The position numbers and the translations under genes are program-made. Below the pieces are notes generated by a model. That model ran no database searches. It saw only the letters and a list, made by a program, of their open reading frames with translations, and was not told the DNA's origin. DNA of 64,000 nucleotides. Source: Varroa destructor. Its lineage: Eukaryota > Arthropoda > Arachnida > Mesostigmata > Varroidae. The stretch is taken from NCBI RefSeq assembly GCF_002443255.2, contig NW_019211458.1:11864402-11928401 (forward strand), read 5' to 3'. Below are positions 1 to 11,515 of this stretch, in pieces (position 1 is the stretch's first letter; each line of letters begins with the position of its first letter).

Positions 1-610
1 CACGGTGCCTCGTAGTTTCTCTATAGTGCTTATATCAAGGTTGTGTCGCTTATAGCTACATGGACAATTTTGACAAGTGTAAAAGAACGAACTAGGCTTG
101 AAAGCTGTGTATCTCTCAGTGCGCATGCGTTAAGGCAAAACCACATTAACTCGTTTCTGCTATTGCTCTTCATGTGCGCACATGTGGTAGTTCGTCGCGA
201 AGGTCTGCTGGTCAAGCTGGAGTAAACTTTCGGTTTTTGTCTTCACATTTCTTATTCTCAGGACTTTTCGTGTCAGCCTGGTGTTTCTTGTTCCTCGTGT
301 CCACCCCTGGCCCAAGTAGTCGTTCCCCTGTCTTGTTGCTATGTATGACGAGATCTGTGTCCTTAGGATCAACGGCTTTATGTGAAGGCTAACGTCATCG
401 ATCGGTTGGACAGCCACCGGAGTGGAGTTGAGGCCCATTATTGTCGTTGCTCTTCGTTGCCGTTTTTCGTTTCGAGCTCCTTTGCCCTCCGCTTGTGGCC
501 GTCGTTGTTTCCCGTGTTTGGAATGTTGCCATCAAGATAACGATATCCGGCCATCGAAAGGCATCGATCAAGACACTGTAGAGAACCGTACGTGAAAACC
601 GAGCCAGGGG

Positions 611-625
611 CAGCAGCAGCAGCAG
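611..625. repeat. (CAG)5 in a GC-richer possible 5' UTR
   Basis: Five CAG units lie in a GC-richer stretch (about 400-960). A donor-like CTCG|GTACGTGATT follows at about 650, so this could be a non-coding first exon. Confidence 0.6.
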
Positions 626-3600
626 CTCACATCAAACGAGATCTGCTCGGTACGTGATTGCCATTTTGTCCCGCATTATTTCGCTCTAAAGGAAGGACGA
701 ACGAGCAACCAACGTATCGATGAGAATAACAAGTCGAGTTAGAGTTGACGGCGAGAGGGTTGGGGACGAGAGGCGGTGAGGTAAGGAGGTGCTGACTACG
801 ATAAGGGTGCCGCCAGTAGTCGTGTTAATGCTGTTAGTGATTAAGATCTGCTAATGCCTGTGTAGAACAAGTCAACAGACTCGGTAGAGTTGAATCCTAG
901 CTTCTGCAATCCCGAGATACCATTGCAGAGGGTTTTCGTCGAGCCGTGCGTAACTCTAGCATTTTTCGCTACCGCAACGACGAGAGGTGCTTCAATAAAA
1001 AATTAATAAGAAACATAAGCCGTTGGAAAATTTGCAAAAATCGCTTCAACGCTCGGTAAAAAATAGAACACAACTTGCATTATTGTATATGCTATTGAAT
1101 AAACTATAATAACTCTATATTTATACAGAACTCAAAGGACTATTTCTATCGCAAAGGACCAGAACGTTGGAAAGCATGTGCCTGCCATTGCTGTAACAAG
1201 CCTCATTAGTTGTTGCAATGTGTGTAAAATAGATGCTCACTGGGCCAACAGGTATAAAGCCACTACAAAAACGCTGGTAGTTGTTTCACATTAAATAAAG
1301 ACTACATGCGTTTTCTGTTACCACTGAGTCAGTTCGAGTTTTGAGCCTCTTTTTCAGAAGAAGAAAACCTATTTCGTTTGGAGCTAGCATCGTAGCTTAC
1401 AGTGTAACGACAGCATATCTGCCACATATGTAGGCGCATTTAAACAACTTGGCGAAATTACACTCATTTGGTATCCGTTTAGTTATCATGGTCCGGTTAG
1501 TTAGTCCTCTCCTCCTCATTTGACGCTAGGCTAGATAACAGTTGTTGCGGTTCTATCATTGATGTTACCGTCTAACAGTGTCTTTCTTTCTTTCGCCGGA
1601 GAATGTTCCCTGTTCCGACTTCCTGTTCGAGGTTGCATTTGTATATCTGAGTGCCGAAGCCTCTAAACAACACCGATTGCACGGCACTGAATCAGAAAAT
1701 TGTGCTTGTACATAAAAAGAGCTGGAAATAGACAGAAAGTAATAAATCGTATCAAGTACCTATGCTGATAACGTCACAACCTTGTTTTCGATGTTACACT
1801 GCGAACGTAGGAAAAGACCCAGAATCTTTGAAACGGCCTAAACTACATTATGAAAGTCATCACTGTTTCGCGCTTGCAACAGTAGGCCAGTATAATCATG
1901 ATTACTTGTAAATATTAAATTTTTAAAGAAATATTATGATCTTTAAATAAAAATTAAATTGAAATATCTCGACATACGACGCTGTGAGCGTTGTTGTCGC
2001 GCAACCTGGGCACACGGTTAGCAGCTAGAAATAGCTTTGATTATGATTTCTCACGAAAATCTATTAGTTCCATTTGCATTGAAATACGAACTAATAATAG
2101 CTATTTTGGTGTTAAGCTTTGTCGGGCGACCGTCATTCTGTCGTTGAAAAAAAAACGAGTCCATTGTAGCGGTAAAAGTACATTAGAATTGCTTAAATCT
2201 CAATACTGTCGCATCTTAGATCGTAAAAATCTAAGGTGATCTTTAGATCGTGTGCCTTCTGTGACAGGCTCAAGGGTCCAGTGTAGTCTAATTATCCTCT
2301 AAAATTTATAAATAATCTTAACTTTGCTATTGTTTATTGGATCTCGCTACGCTTTACAGATACTAGAATAAATTAGCGCAGCAATAATATTATACACTTT
2401 CAAAAATTGCCACTAATTTGTTTAACCGCTTACTTATTTACTTGGCCATGCATAAACACCGTCTTTCCAAAGAGACATTTTTTTTTATTTTAGCGTGTAC
2501 GGTATTAATTTATAAAGCGTAAGTATTTCTTCAATCCATATCATTCTTCTTAGCATCATCGAACTTTAACGTACGCGGTATTTTGCCATTCTGTAGGCTC
2601 ACGTATAAATGATGACTTTTCGACTGTTCGAAAACAATATTTGAGAAGCATAGTGACTACCTACAATCTGGCCTTTCTATAGTGGCGGCCGGTATTATAA
2701 ACTATTCTTTTCTCTGAGGCTTACTCCGTCATCTACTCGAAAAGGACATCACCACTATACCATAGCATTATCATAGCACTATTATCATAGCATTTCGATA
2801 ATGGAATCTATCATATTGAAACGCCCATTGAGCAAACCTTGTCGACTTTAACTAAAAACGACTCTTGAGTGAGCCAACAAAATAACTGTCTGAAGAAAAT
2901 ATCAACAACGTTCGACCGAAGGCTTTCAGCTCTAAAATCAGAAATTGTACCATCAAGTGTGTGCCATCAAGAACATTTCGATGGACCGTTCACTCAAAAG
3001 GAGACAACCGGTGTAGCACAAAATAACTAAAATATAACGAAGTACTTCTTTCGTAAACAATTGTTTTGACTGATATGGCATAAGCAATTTTAGAGAAGCA
3101 GACGACTGACGTTTACAGGTTCCAGAGCAAGCAACTTATTTCTCAATGCTTAGATGTAGCTTCCGCACTTCTGTGGAGTCCAAAAAATTTCTAACTAAAA
3201 GTACTCTAGATAGTAAATGGTTTTCTTTTCCGCGAATACAATTTAAGAAAGTTAATTCATGCAAAAATGACTTCGGGCACATTCTAACAATTGAGCTGTT
3301 CTAGCCAGGGTCAATGCAACCTGTCGTGTCTGATTAGTCGACAACTAGCTCGGGATTTACGTAAACTGTCATTTACTAGGATCTGCTAGGTATTTAGTTG
3401 TTATCTTGGGATAACTAATAAATCTCCCCAACGCTAAACCCACAAGGTTTTAAATACAAGCTTTGAATGTCTATTCAATGTCCAAAGTGGCATAAGCGTT
3501 CTTGCATGTCGAGTCGTTACTTTGGAAGAACTGGTATTTGTCAACCTGTTATCCCTTGGATCCTGTAGCTCTCTTGTACCCAATTTGGAACTACTCAACA

Positions 3601-4577
3601 CAATCTTTTTTTAACGAAAGCTCATACTAACACATATAAACACTTGCAGCAACAGTCGGTATCTCAAAGACGCCAAACACCATAAAAGCAAAGCTCCTAT
3701 AGGTCTCTCAAACAAATAGACAAAACGTTTATCTGAACCCTTATTTCTTAGAGTCCAATACAGGTGTAAAATATTCGCTCCGTTAGCTTTTTGAGCCATG
3801 TCTCACGGCCCTTTCGTCTTGTGAAAAGACAGATTTTGATTGGAGAAAAAACAGCACGATAAACGCAATTTTTCTATTGTCCTCCAAAGAACTGCCAGAC
3901 GTTCCATAGAAACGTCAAGTGCAATCCAGCATAAGAAAATGTTTACAATACAAAAAGCCTACAAGCACGTGACCATAAAGCAACTTGTTTCAATACAATA
4001 TGTTAAAACGCCTGTCTCCTTTTACACTTCCAATATCTAGCTTTGGACCCGAAAAAATAACGGTACCGCCTTCCGTCTTGTTGTTGTTTATTATAGTCGC
4101 TAACAACCCATTTTTTTGGCTAATCTTCAAGCTCAGAAGATCCTCCATTCGAGGCGAGTCGTTGCTTAAGTCAGACGGAATCGCTGATATTGTTTCAAAA
4201 AGCTCCGTTTTTATCGCCTTATAAAATAAGCCCAAGAGTGTAGTGTCGTTCACGACGGCGTACACATACGGAAAGTACTTCCCGGTTGTCAAGATACCAA
4301 GCAGATTCTGACGTGTGCTCCGGGAGTGTCAAACGGCCCGGGAAATAAAACGCACTGGAGCAAATTCGAACGAGACGCGCGATAACTTTTGACAATCAGG
4401 CAGGCGACGCTCTGGGCCGTGTTGCAAAAACGCGATGATGCTATATCTATCAAGCTGTTGTCGAACTCGAAAAAATCTGCAATTGCGGCGGTGTTCGCCG
4501 ACCGTCGTACATCAAAAGTTCCGGATTGCCTTAGGCACAAAGAACTCAAAGCAAAGTAAGAGGTGGTATAGAATTAG

Positions 4578-4579
<2 letters not shown>

Positions 4580-4617
<38 letters not shown>
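4580..4617. repeat. (AT)n microsatellite, about 19 units
   Basis: This is an uninterrupted alternating AT run. Confidence 0.95.
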
Positions 4618-4620
<3 letters not shown>

Positions 4621-5451
4621 TATGTTTGTCACTAAAAAAATGCATGGCCGCTATGAGTAAAGGAAAGCTGTCTTCTTTTTTTTTGGCTATGCAACAACCT
4701 GAGCGTCACCTTAGTCTTTCACTTTCGCTTTTTAACCTTATGGCTTTCGGATTATCCATCCACTGGGCAGGTTTGCTTGCCTAATAAGAGCGGTAGTATC
4801 TTTACGCTGAAGTCCGTACTAGCCCCTATATTACATTTATTACAGAAATATTTCAGGAAGTACCGACTCTTATTTAAACACGTTATCTAGCTTGGCTAAA
4901 GGAATAAAGATAACTCGATTAAAATTAACCATACTATTTCCATACGAAACAGTCTTCGAAAACAATTCATGAAGATTTACTATTCTATATATCCCGATAT
5001 AAAAATTTGAAAATCGTGCTTATATATCTAAACTGTGATTGTTATTTCCGACGTTGAGCAACGAAAGATTATTGTAAGTAAAATGTTTGAAATCGAGCAG
5101 TACCAATAGCTGAAATCATATATTAATGAACTGATATAATTGAAGTGCTTTCTAGGTAGGTATCACGTGTAGCAGCGGGGATTTTTCGATTGCTTCAGCG
5201 AATCTTTACTATTATCCGATACTTACCTGCGTCTGTTCTCATCTCGGGGAAGTGATGGGGCACCTGGTTTCTCCAGGCAATATCAAAAGAAATGTTTTTT
5301 GTATTTTTGTATCTTCCAAAAAGAAGAGCGTTTGCCAAAAAAGAGAACCCGATAAAGGTGGCTGTAAGAACGGACAAGAAAGAGAATCCAAATCGGATGG
5401 CTTTAACCTTGAAACACTTCGATCGTTTTTTGACAAAGTATATATATATAT

Positions 5452-5505
5452 ATATACTTAAAAATTGTACCACAATAATATGTGTGGTACAATTTTTAAG
5501 TATAT
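5452..5505. repeat. Perfect 23-bp inverted repeat (hairpin)
   Basis: The left arm (5452-5474, ending TTGTACCACA) is exactly complementary to the right arm (5483-5505, starting TGTGGTACAA) across an 8-nt loop ATAATATG. It directly follows a TA run at 5440-5455. Confidence 0.9.
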
Positions 5506-5844
5506 TTTCCACTCTAAATTGAAATCCTGTTACAGAGGACATTTATCTTGCTGCTCAGAAAATCTTACGAGTGATGGTCTTATGCTTTGCTTTGTTTCCT
5601 CAGGAATGCTGTATCGACGAAGCTCAGCCCGATGAGAAACAGATTCTGACCTTATTAAGCACGCTGGGGACGTAACCTAATATTATTTTAGCTTGGCTTG
5701 CGAGTAGACAGATTGGCCAACGTTTTCCGCTACGTGAAAGTGTATTACATATTATTATACTTTCAATTCTAATTATAGTTGTGCTCCATTATGACAGCAT
5801 GTCTTTTTAGCTTCTATAAGCATTTCCAAAGTAATTGGAGCCAT

Positions 5845-6069
5845 TTAGACTTCGTCTGGGGGGCACGCGCTTAAAAGCTCTTGTGTAACAACCGCCATAT
5901 CAGGCACTGCGATGACTCTTTTGATCTGCTTTGCTTTGTGTAACGGCATCGGCTGCTGAGCTGGGGCAGCGGTAATGGGGATTATGGCCTGGCCATCACC
6001 ATTTTGGGTCAAGTGAGGCAAACTGCCATCATAACAATCATCATAACGGTTTCGAAAAGACGGGCGATT
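5845..6069 (-). CDS. Candidate last coding exon on the minus strand
   Basis: On the minus strand a pyrimidine-rich acceptor (CCTCAGTTTTCTTCAG|AAT) precedes 74 open codons and a TAA. The peptide begins NRPSFRNRYDDCYDG, contains a Pro/Ala/Gln-rich part (ITAAPAQQPMP), a basic patch (HKAKQIKR), and ends LLSACPPDEV. The last four residues, PDEV, fit a class III PDZ-binding pattern (acidic at -2, hydrophobic at 0), so it could be a cytoplasmic tail. The block is GC-richer than its flanks. No upstream exon could be assigned. A + strand open frame (6004-6186) overlaps and competes with this call. The family is not recognised. Confidence 0.38.
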   Translation of the reverse strand, partial: NRPSFRNRYDDCYDGSLPHLTQNGDGQAIIPITAAPAQQPMPLHKAKQIKRVIAVPDMAVVTQELLSACPPDEV

Positions 6070-6991
6070 CTGAAGAAAACTGAGGATAAGGTTTGTGACT
6101 TTCCTGAAAGCATTCTGATGAGAGATTTCCAAAAACTAAACAAAAAGGAAACTTCAAGTGCTTCGCTGCAGCAAGATAGAATCTAAGTATTTATGCTAAA
6201 CTATTATAGTTTATTTGCAATTTTTTATCATTTTTCATTATCGGCAAAAACAGTTTTTTTTTTTTGCTTTTCCAATGTGGACTCGTGAGAGCTAAGAAAA
6301 ATGATTGATTTAAAAATTTGAGGTATTAAAAGCACAACTTTTGGTTGCAGTGGCAGCTTATTGTGAGTGAGAATGCTTGATATTTTTGAGCAACTGGACT
6401 CAGATACAAATACAAATACAAAGTAAAGCTTATAGAGAAAATTTACCATTTCAAATATAACAAGTGTCAAATCTACGACCTGTATTCATTTTTCCCAATC
6501 TAAATCCCTCCGAAAAAAAAGCAGCGTCCAGTTGCCATGCAACATCTAAAACCTTCCTGCCGGATATCGTTGTGGAGTATAAAGATAGGATATAATAACG
6601 CATATGTTAATGGGGCGTAGTTTCTCATTCTGTCTATGACCCGGACTCAAATGCTATTTTTGTGATGTTTTCGTAGAACTTCTCAGTCCAGAACGAATGC
6701 TCGGTTTGCCGTGTCTATGATTAGGTTTTCCTTTTCGATTTATAAAGTCAAGGTTATCGTCCTCTCCCGAATAAGGACGTTAAGACGAATGCAGAATTTT
6801 CTAGTGATAACAGTTTAGCTAGTGTTTTACCTCGTTGGTCGTTCGACATTGACCCGCATGTTTACTATGTCCATTACCACACTATCTTGTAATTTTGCTT
6901 GTATCAACAACCCTTCTAGCAAGGTCGTTCGATTATGGAAAACAGCGTAGTATTAGTCCACGTATGGCGTCAGTTGAAGGACAGAATATTT

Positions 6992-7011
6992 AAAAAAAAA
7001 AAAAAAAAAAA
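6992..7011. repeat. A20 homopolymer
   Basis: This is a run of 20 A after ATATTT. No target-site duplication or retroelement body was recognised next to it. Confidence 0.95.
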
Positions 7012-7103
7012 GTCAATCAGAAATTGCGAGCCGTCATTTGTTACTATTACGTAAAATATATTTTTGTTTCTGGAGCGAATAAATGTTTGACAGTTTTTCA
7101 GGT

Positions 7104-7148
7104 TAGTGTAGTACTTTAGTGTAGTACTTTTACTACTAGTGTAGTACG
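7104..7148. repeat. Three copies of TAGTGTAGTAC
   Basis: The 11-mer TAGTGTAGTAC occurs three times within 45 bp, with spacers of differing length. Confidence 0.85.
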
Positions 7149-9923
7149 TTGTGTTCATCGGTAATATATATAGCCATTTCAAAACTTCAAGTTTTGTTTT
7201 TTTCAGTATTAAAGTCATAACCTGACCAGGTGTTAACTACCTTTTGATGCCCTGCTACTATATATACTGACTCTTCTTTCAGTCTTAAATACTGACAGGA
7301 GTAATGTATAATTTTTTAAAAATAATAGTTGTACATGAAGTACATGAAGCAGGCGCCTGTATATAATTCGTGGTTCAGGACATTGATTTCAAAATGGGTG
7401 ACAACGTGGCGGTTTGTCCGGCCCGACTCGACTCCTTTCAGCTATATTTCTCGTCGTTCTCGCGTTAAAAAAATTGTCGTCTACCTCGACATGCTTCTGC
7501 TTCGACTTCCCGAACAACCCAAACTGTCGGCTGCCAGAAGTCCAGAGCGAAAACCCAGATCTCTGATGAGCACCAAGATGTCGGTAAGCAGGTAAGGTCA
7601 ATTACTTAGCTGCTTTCCGTACGATAAAAGCCTAAAGGCACACTTTAAAAAAGAGATCTTCACTTGATTGAGAAGCTTTGCCTACCTGAATCTGAATCCA
7701 CCCAAATCACATTTAGCCCGTTAACCGTTACCGGCGCCACATCCACGTATAATACTCGGAACACTGTTGCGAGGGAAGGGCAGTTTGCGCTTCTCAAATA
7801 ATACGATGTGATTAACGCTTTTCCATGATGTGGAAGATGCACCCGCAACGATTAAAAATATAAGAGGCTCAGAACAGACCCAGAGACCCACAAGATACTA
7901 GAATCGAATCTATCGACATATTGAAAGGGAGATCCAGCGGAAAAAAGCGTACCAGAAAGCTGCAACACTACCTTCCCTTCCGAATTTTACGGTCTCTGCC
8001 TAATCTAGGTTGACCATTGCTTCTATTCAGTTACCGTCAAATGAAGCGCAGCCAGGGCCTGCTGCATCTGGAATCCTCCAGGCCGGCAATAGATTACTAA
8101 GCTATCCACGTAAAGATTAATTTCCCTATCTCTCTGTTAATAATGTGAACCTTCTGTAATAAATAAATTAGGAGATTTGGCTACGGGCACGAAATCGAGG
8201 ACTAGCATCTTTCTCACGATCTTAGGATAACGTTCAGAGACGTGAGTACTTGTCTAAGATTAATCGTGAGAAAATAGTTCTGTTCGATTAATATTAGGCC
8301 TGTCACAATCACATCGTCTATATAGATAACGCTGTGTTCAAAACTCCGTATTGTCACGTAACCATTACTTGTAGGAATACGGCTGAAGCACACTATATGG
8401 CAAAGGGTTTCGTATTATAGCGAAATCGTCCCTTTGGTTTATCTAATACTAGTAGACGCCATCAACAGACGAGCTCCCACTCTATTTATTTGGTTTCGCT
8501 CTATTTAAACACTGTTTATGAGACATAGAGTATTTGCCGATATAATTTTGCAGACAATCACTAAAGACTGATACATAATTATGGCGATCGTCCAAAGATT
8601 TATTCAGATCAGTTTTTTCTACACACAGTCTACGACCCCTAGATTCCTCTTAGTAGCTATTACTGAAGTAGCGAAGTGTAAATGAGTCGTCGACTCTAAA
8701 GCGCAACCGCTAGCTGAATGATCTAACTCGACCTCAAATTTAGGTAGCACTTCAGGAAAGACTGGCTGTTCGAGACGCTATGCGTCCGAATGTACATACG
8801 TAGACATAATTAGACGTCTATTGTAGACAAAAATATACCTTTCCTCAGTTGTTTAGCATTGGGTTTATGTAAGGCGAAACGTATCTCTACTATATTTGTC
8901 TTTTATCTAAACTCATCTATAGACTTATTCCTTAAAATTACCCTATCTTTCCTTCAATTCTACAATGTCACTTTTAACTAATTTCATTGTATAGTTCCAA
9001 TATGTAACCAGCAAACCTGGATCCCCGAACTTTTGCATTTTAGCTGCCGTTAAACTGGATAAGTTGCGCGGAAAAATCGCTTCATTAACGATGATCATTT
9101 CAAGCTGAATGGAACACGAACGTATCCAAACCGTGTTTTGCAGCGGTGCTTTGTAGCTATGTGTCCGCTTTCTCAGAAATCTCTTCCACATTCCCTCTTA
9201 TTAGATACCGATACTGGATGATCAGATAGCAGACGATATTGAATATATGGTTTTTGACGAATAGCCCAGCGTTTTGTTTGTATGGCAGCTTTCCGTGCCA
9301 GTAATTTCTAGCAAAAGAAACGTACAAACATGATGGTAATAACGATGAACATTTCCTTATAGTTCTGTTGCTTCTTTGTGCTAAGGGTTTGATCTACCTC
9401 AGTCTTGTTTATGCGTATGTGCGGCCTCATTAATTGTGCATGATGTCCTTTTTCAGTTAGGTATGCTGCTCACTGTGATCATGCGGGAGTCTATTTGTTT
9501 GCGACATGCTTGTCATTAAAAAGCTTCAAAGAAACGTGACACATTTCTTCATGTTCTAAATTAAATAAGGTCAAGTGTTATACGTGGAAGTTGATGTTAT
9601 CTATTACGATAAGTTATACGTACATGAAGGGATAGACATTTACTCGATATTGACACTTCTATTTGTACATACGTGCCGCCCATATCGCCGCCTAATCGTA
9701 CTGTGTTTTGGAACTCTGCAGTCACACGCAATAAATAAATCAAGAGAACAAATGGGTCACTGTAGCCAAAGCAATATCGTTTCAATTGAGTTTATTGATA
9801 TTTGTGAAATTATTTTTATTAATAGGATCATATTGTAAAGCTAGGCATTTTGAATATTAAATTTTATAGCTTGTTAAAAATATTGCTTGTATGATTTCCG
9901 GTTTTCCGGCGGACAGTGTTGGC

Positions 9924-9940
9924 ATTATTATTATTATTAT
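9924..9940. repeat. (ATT)n microsatellite
   Basis: Between five and six ATT units. Confidence 0.9.
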
Positions 9941-10631
9941 ATAAAAGACATTATTCCAAAAGGCTGTTGATAAAAACCATTGGCCAACTATAAATGCGAA
10001 CAATCGTTGTATTTGAATGACGGATAAATTCGTAATTTATTGATTTTTTTTTAATTCTATAATTGGGATGTACGCACGTCAAGGAATACATAAAGCTTGT
10101 ATAAATAATTCAGAATTTTTAATATTAAATCTATAACAAACCAAAATAAATAGACAGGTTTTGAATTATATGTAGTTGCTCCTTGTTAAATCATACCTGA
10201 TACGATATGATAGGATGTGTATTTTTTAAAAATCCTAATAGAAGAACACATTCAATTGATAATCAAGGACTGCTGTTTGCGGTGCCTATTTTCCTTCCAT
10301 TAACGAGGACAATTAATGATAAAAGCCAACTCATTAAGCGTATACGTACAGAGAGGTGCGGCGCCTAACCTGTGTACCGTAATCAATAGCGTAGCACTAT
10401 ATAATGCCACTGAAAGAAAAACAAAGAATCTATTGGATAGGCATAACGGTAATAAGGCTAACGATCGCTGGGTTCACTCCAACTTTGTGACCTCACTACC
10501 TAACCGTAAAAGCCACTTCATGGAGTCTATTCATGTAGATATTTTTATTCGCCCCACTTGACCTTAAAGCCCCAAGAACAGTCGTGGTGGTCAACAACTT
10601 AAGCTCATGCCGAGCAGGGATGGTCGCATGT

Positions 10632-10644
10632 GGGGGGGGGGGGG
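10632..10644. repeat. G13 homopolymer
   Basis: A 13-G run, rare in this AT-rich sequence. Confidence 0.95.
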
Positions 10645-11398
10645 TAAAGTTGAACTCTCTTCACTGTCACTGCCAGAAAGCGCTTTCTCCAATAGCGGCC
10701 GGCCAAAAGATAAGAAAAAAAACATTACTAAAGACAAAAATAGTGAGCGAAACGTCCAGCTTCAGAGAGGCTTGATCTAAAACGAGACCCTGTAGAAGTA
10801 GCAGCTCTTTTGAATGGCCACCTTCGACGATGCCACTCTGACTATAATCGCTGCTAGCACTTCTGAAGGCAATGCTGCGTGTGTGGGTGTGATAAAATGA
10901 ATTTATTCCATGAATAGCTCGGCTTGAAAAAGTACCGTCCTTTACCCTTCAAGTCTTCGTACAAAGATCGTCACTAACAGCCTTTTGGCTCACATCGAAG
11001 TTCGCGTGCTATCTTCAAGTTCAAAAGAGGAGAGTGTCGAGAAAATCAAATGAGTGAAACAGTTTATTGTGGGCTGGTGTGATTTTGCTCTGTGGGTCTA
11101 GCATGCGGAGCCCAGATTTTTGTCCCCAGTGCCAGTTGGAACATAGTTCTTAAATTGTACACAAATAACTGTTTACTATGAGAATACGCTTAAATAAGCC
11201 TTTTGTACGTATGTTCGTGTAAGCTTTCATTCAGAGCAAAATGTAGTCTAAAACTTGAACCCACGAGAAAAAAAAATAATGATATTAGATAAAATCAATA
11301 CGATGGAAAATAAATAAAGAGGCAACCGTCCTTATTGTTTATCTCAGCATTTTGAATTGAATCGAAAAGCTATCTTTGATTTTTAAGTTGTTTTTCAG

Positions 11399-11515
11399 GA
11401 AAACGGCCCTGCTAATTTTCGTGCTAGTGAAGCTTTTTACGGCAATCTTGCCTTTCTGCCGGACTGTACTATTGACCAACGTTCTAGCGTCTCTCTAGAT
11501 ATACTTTATGTTTGA
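11399..11515 (+). CDS. Candidate last exon behind a T-rich acceptor
   Basis: TTTTTAAGTTGTTTTTCAG precedes two open frames. Phase 0 gives 38 codons (ENGPANFRASEAFYGNL, ending VSLDILYV) and TGA at 11513-11515. The next frame gives 33 codons with a membrane-like run (ALLIFVLVKLFTAILPF). No poly(A) signal follows closely. T-rich acceptors are common by chance at this base composition. Confidence 0.18.
   Translation, partial: ENGPANFRASEAFYGNLAFLPDCTIDQRSSVSLDILYV

Larger units (their letters stand above)
1..5451. other. No confident gene
   Basis: The first 960 bases are GC-richer and may hold a non-coding exon. From 970 to 5450 the sequence is AT-rich. The minus frame 3990-4320 is open (containing KYFPYVYAVVNDTTLLGLF) behind a CGTCAG acceptor, and 1991-2239 is open on +. 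Neither has further support. Only simple repeats are certain. Confidence 0.5.

Noticed and set aside
4289..4549. 86-codon minus ORF next to the AT microsatellite
   Set aside because: No splice sites or family signature; chance-length frame.
6992..7011. Poly(A) tail of a retroelement
   Set aside because: No target-site duplication, upstream poly(A) signal or recognisable element body.
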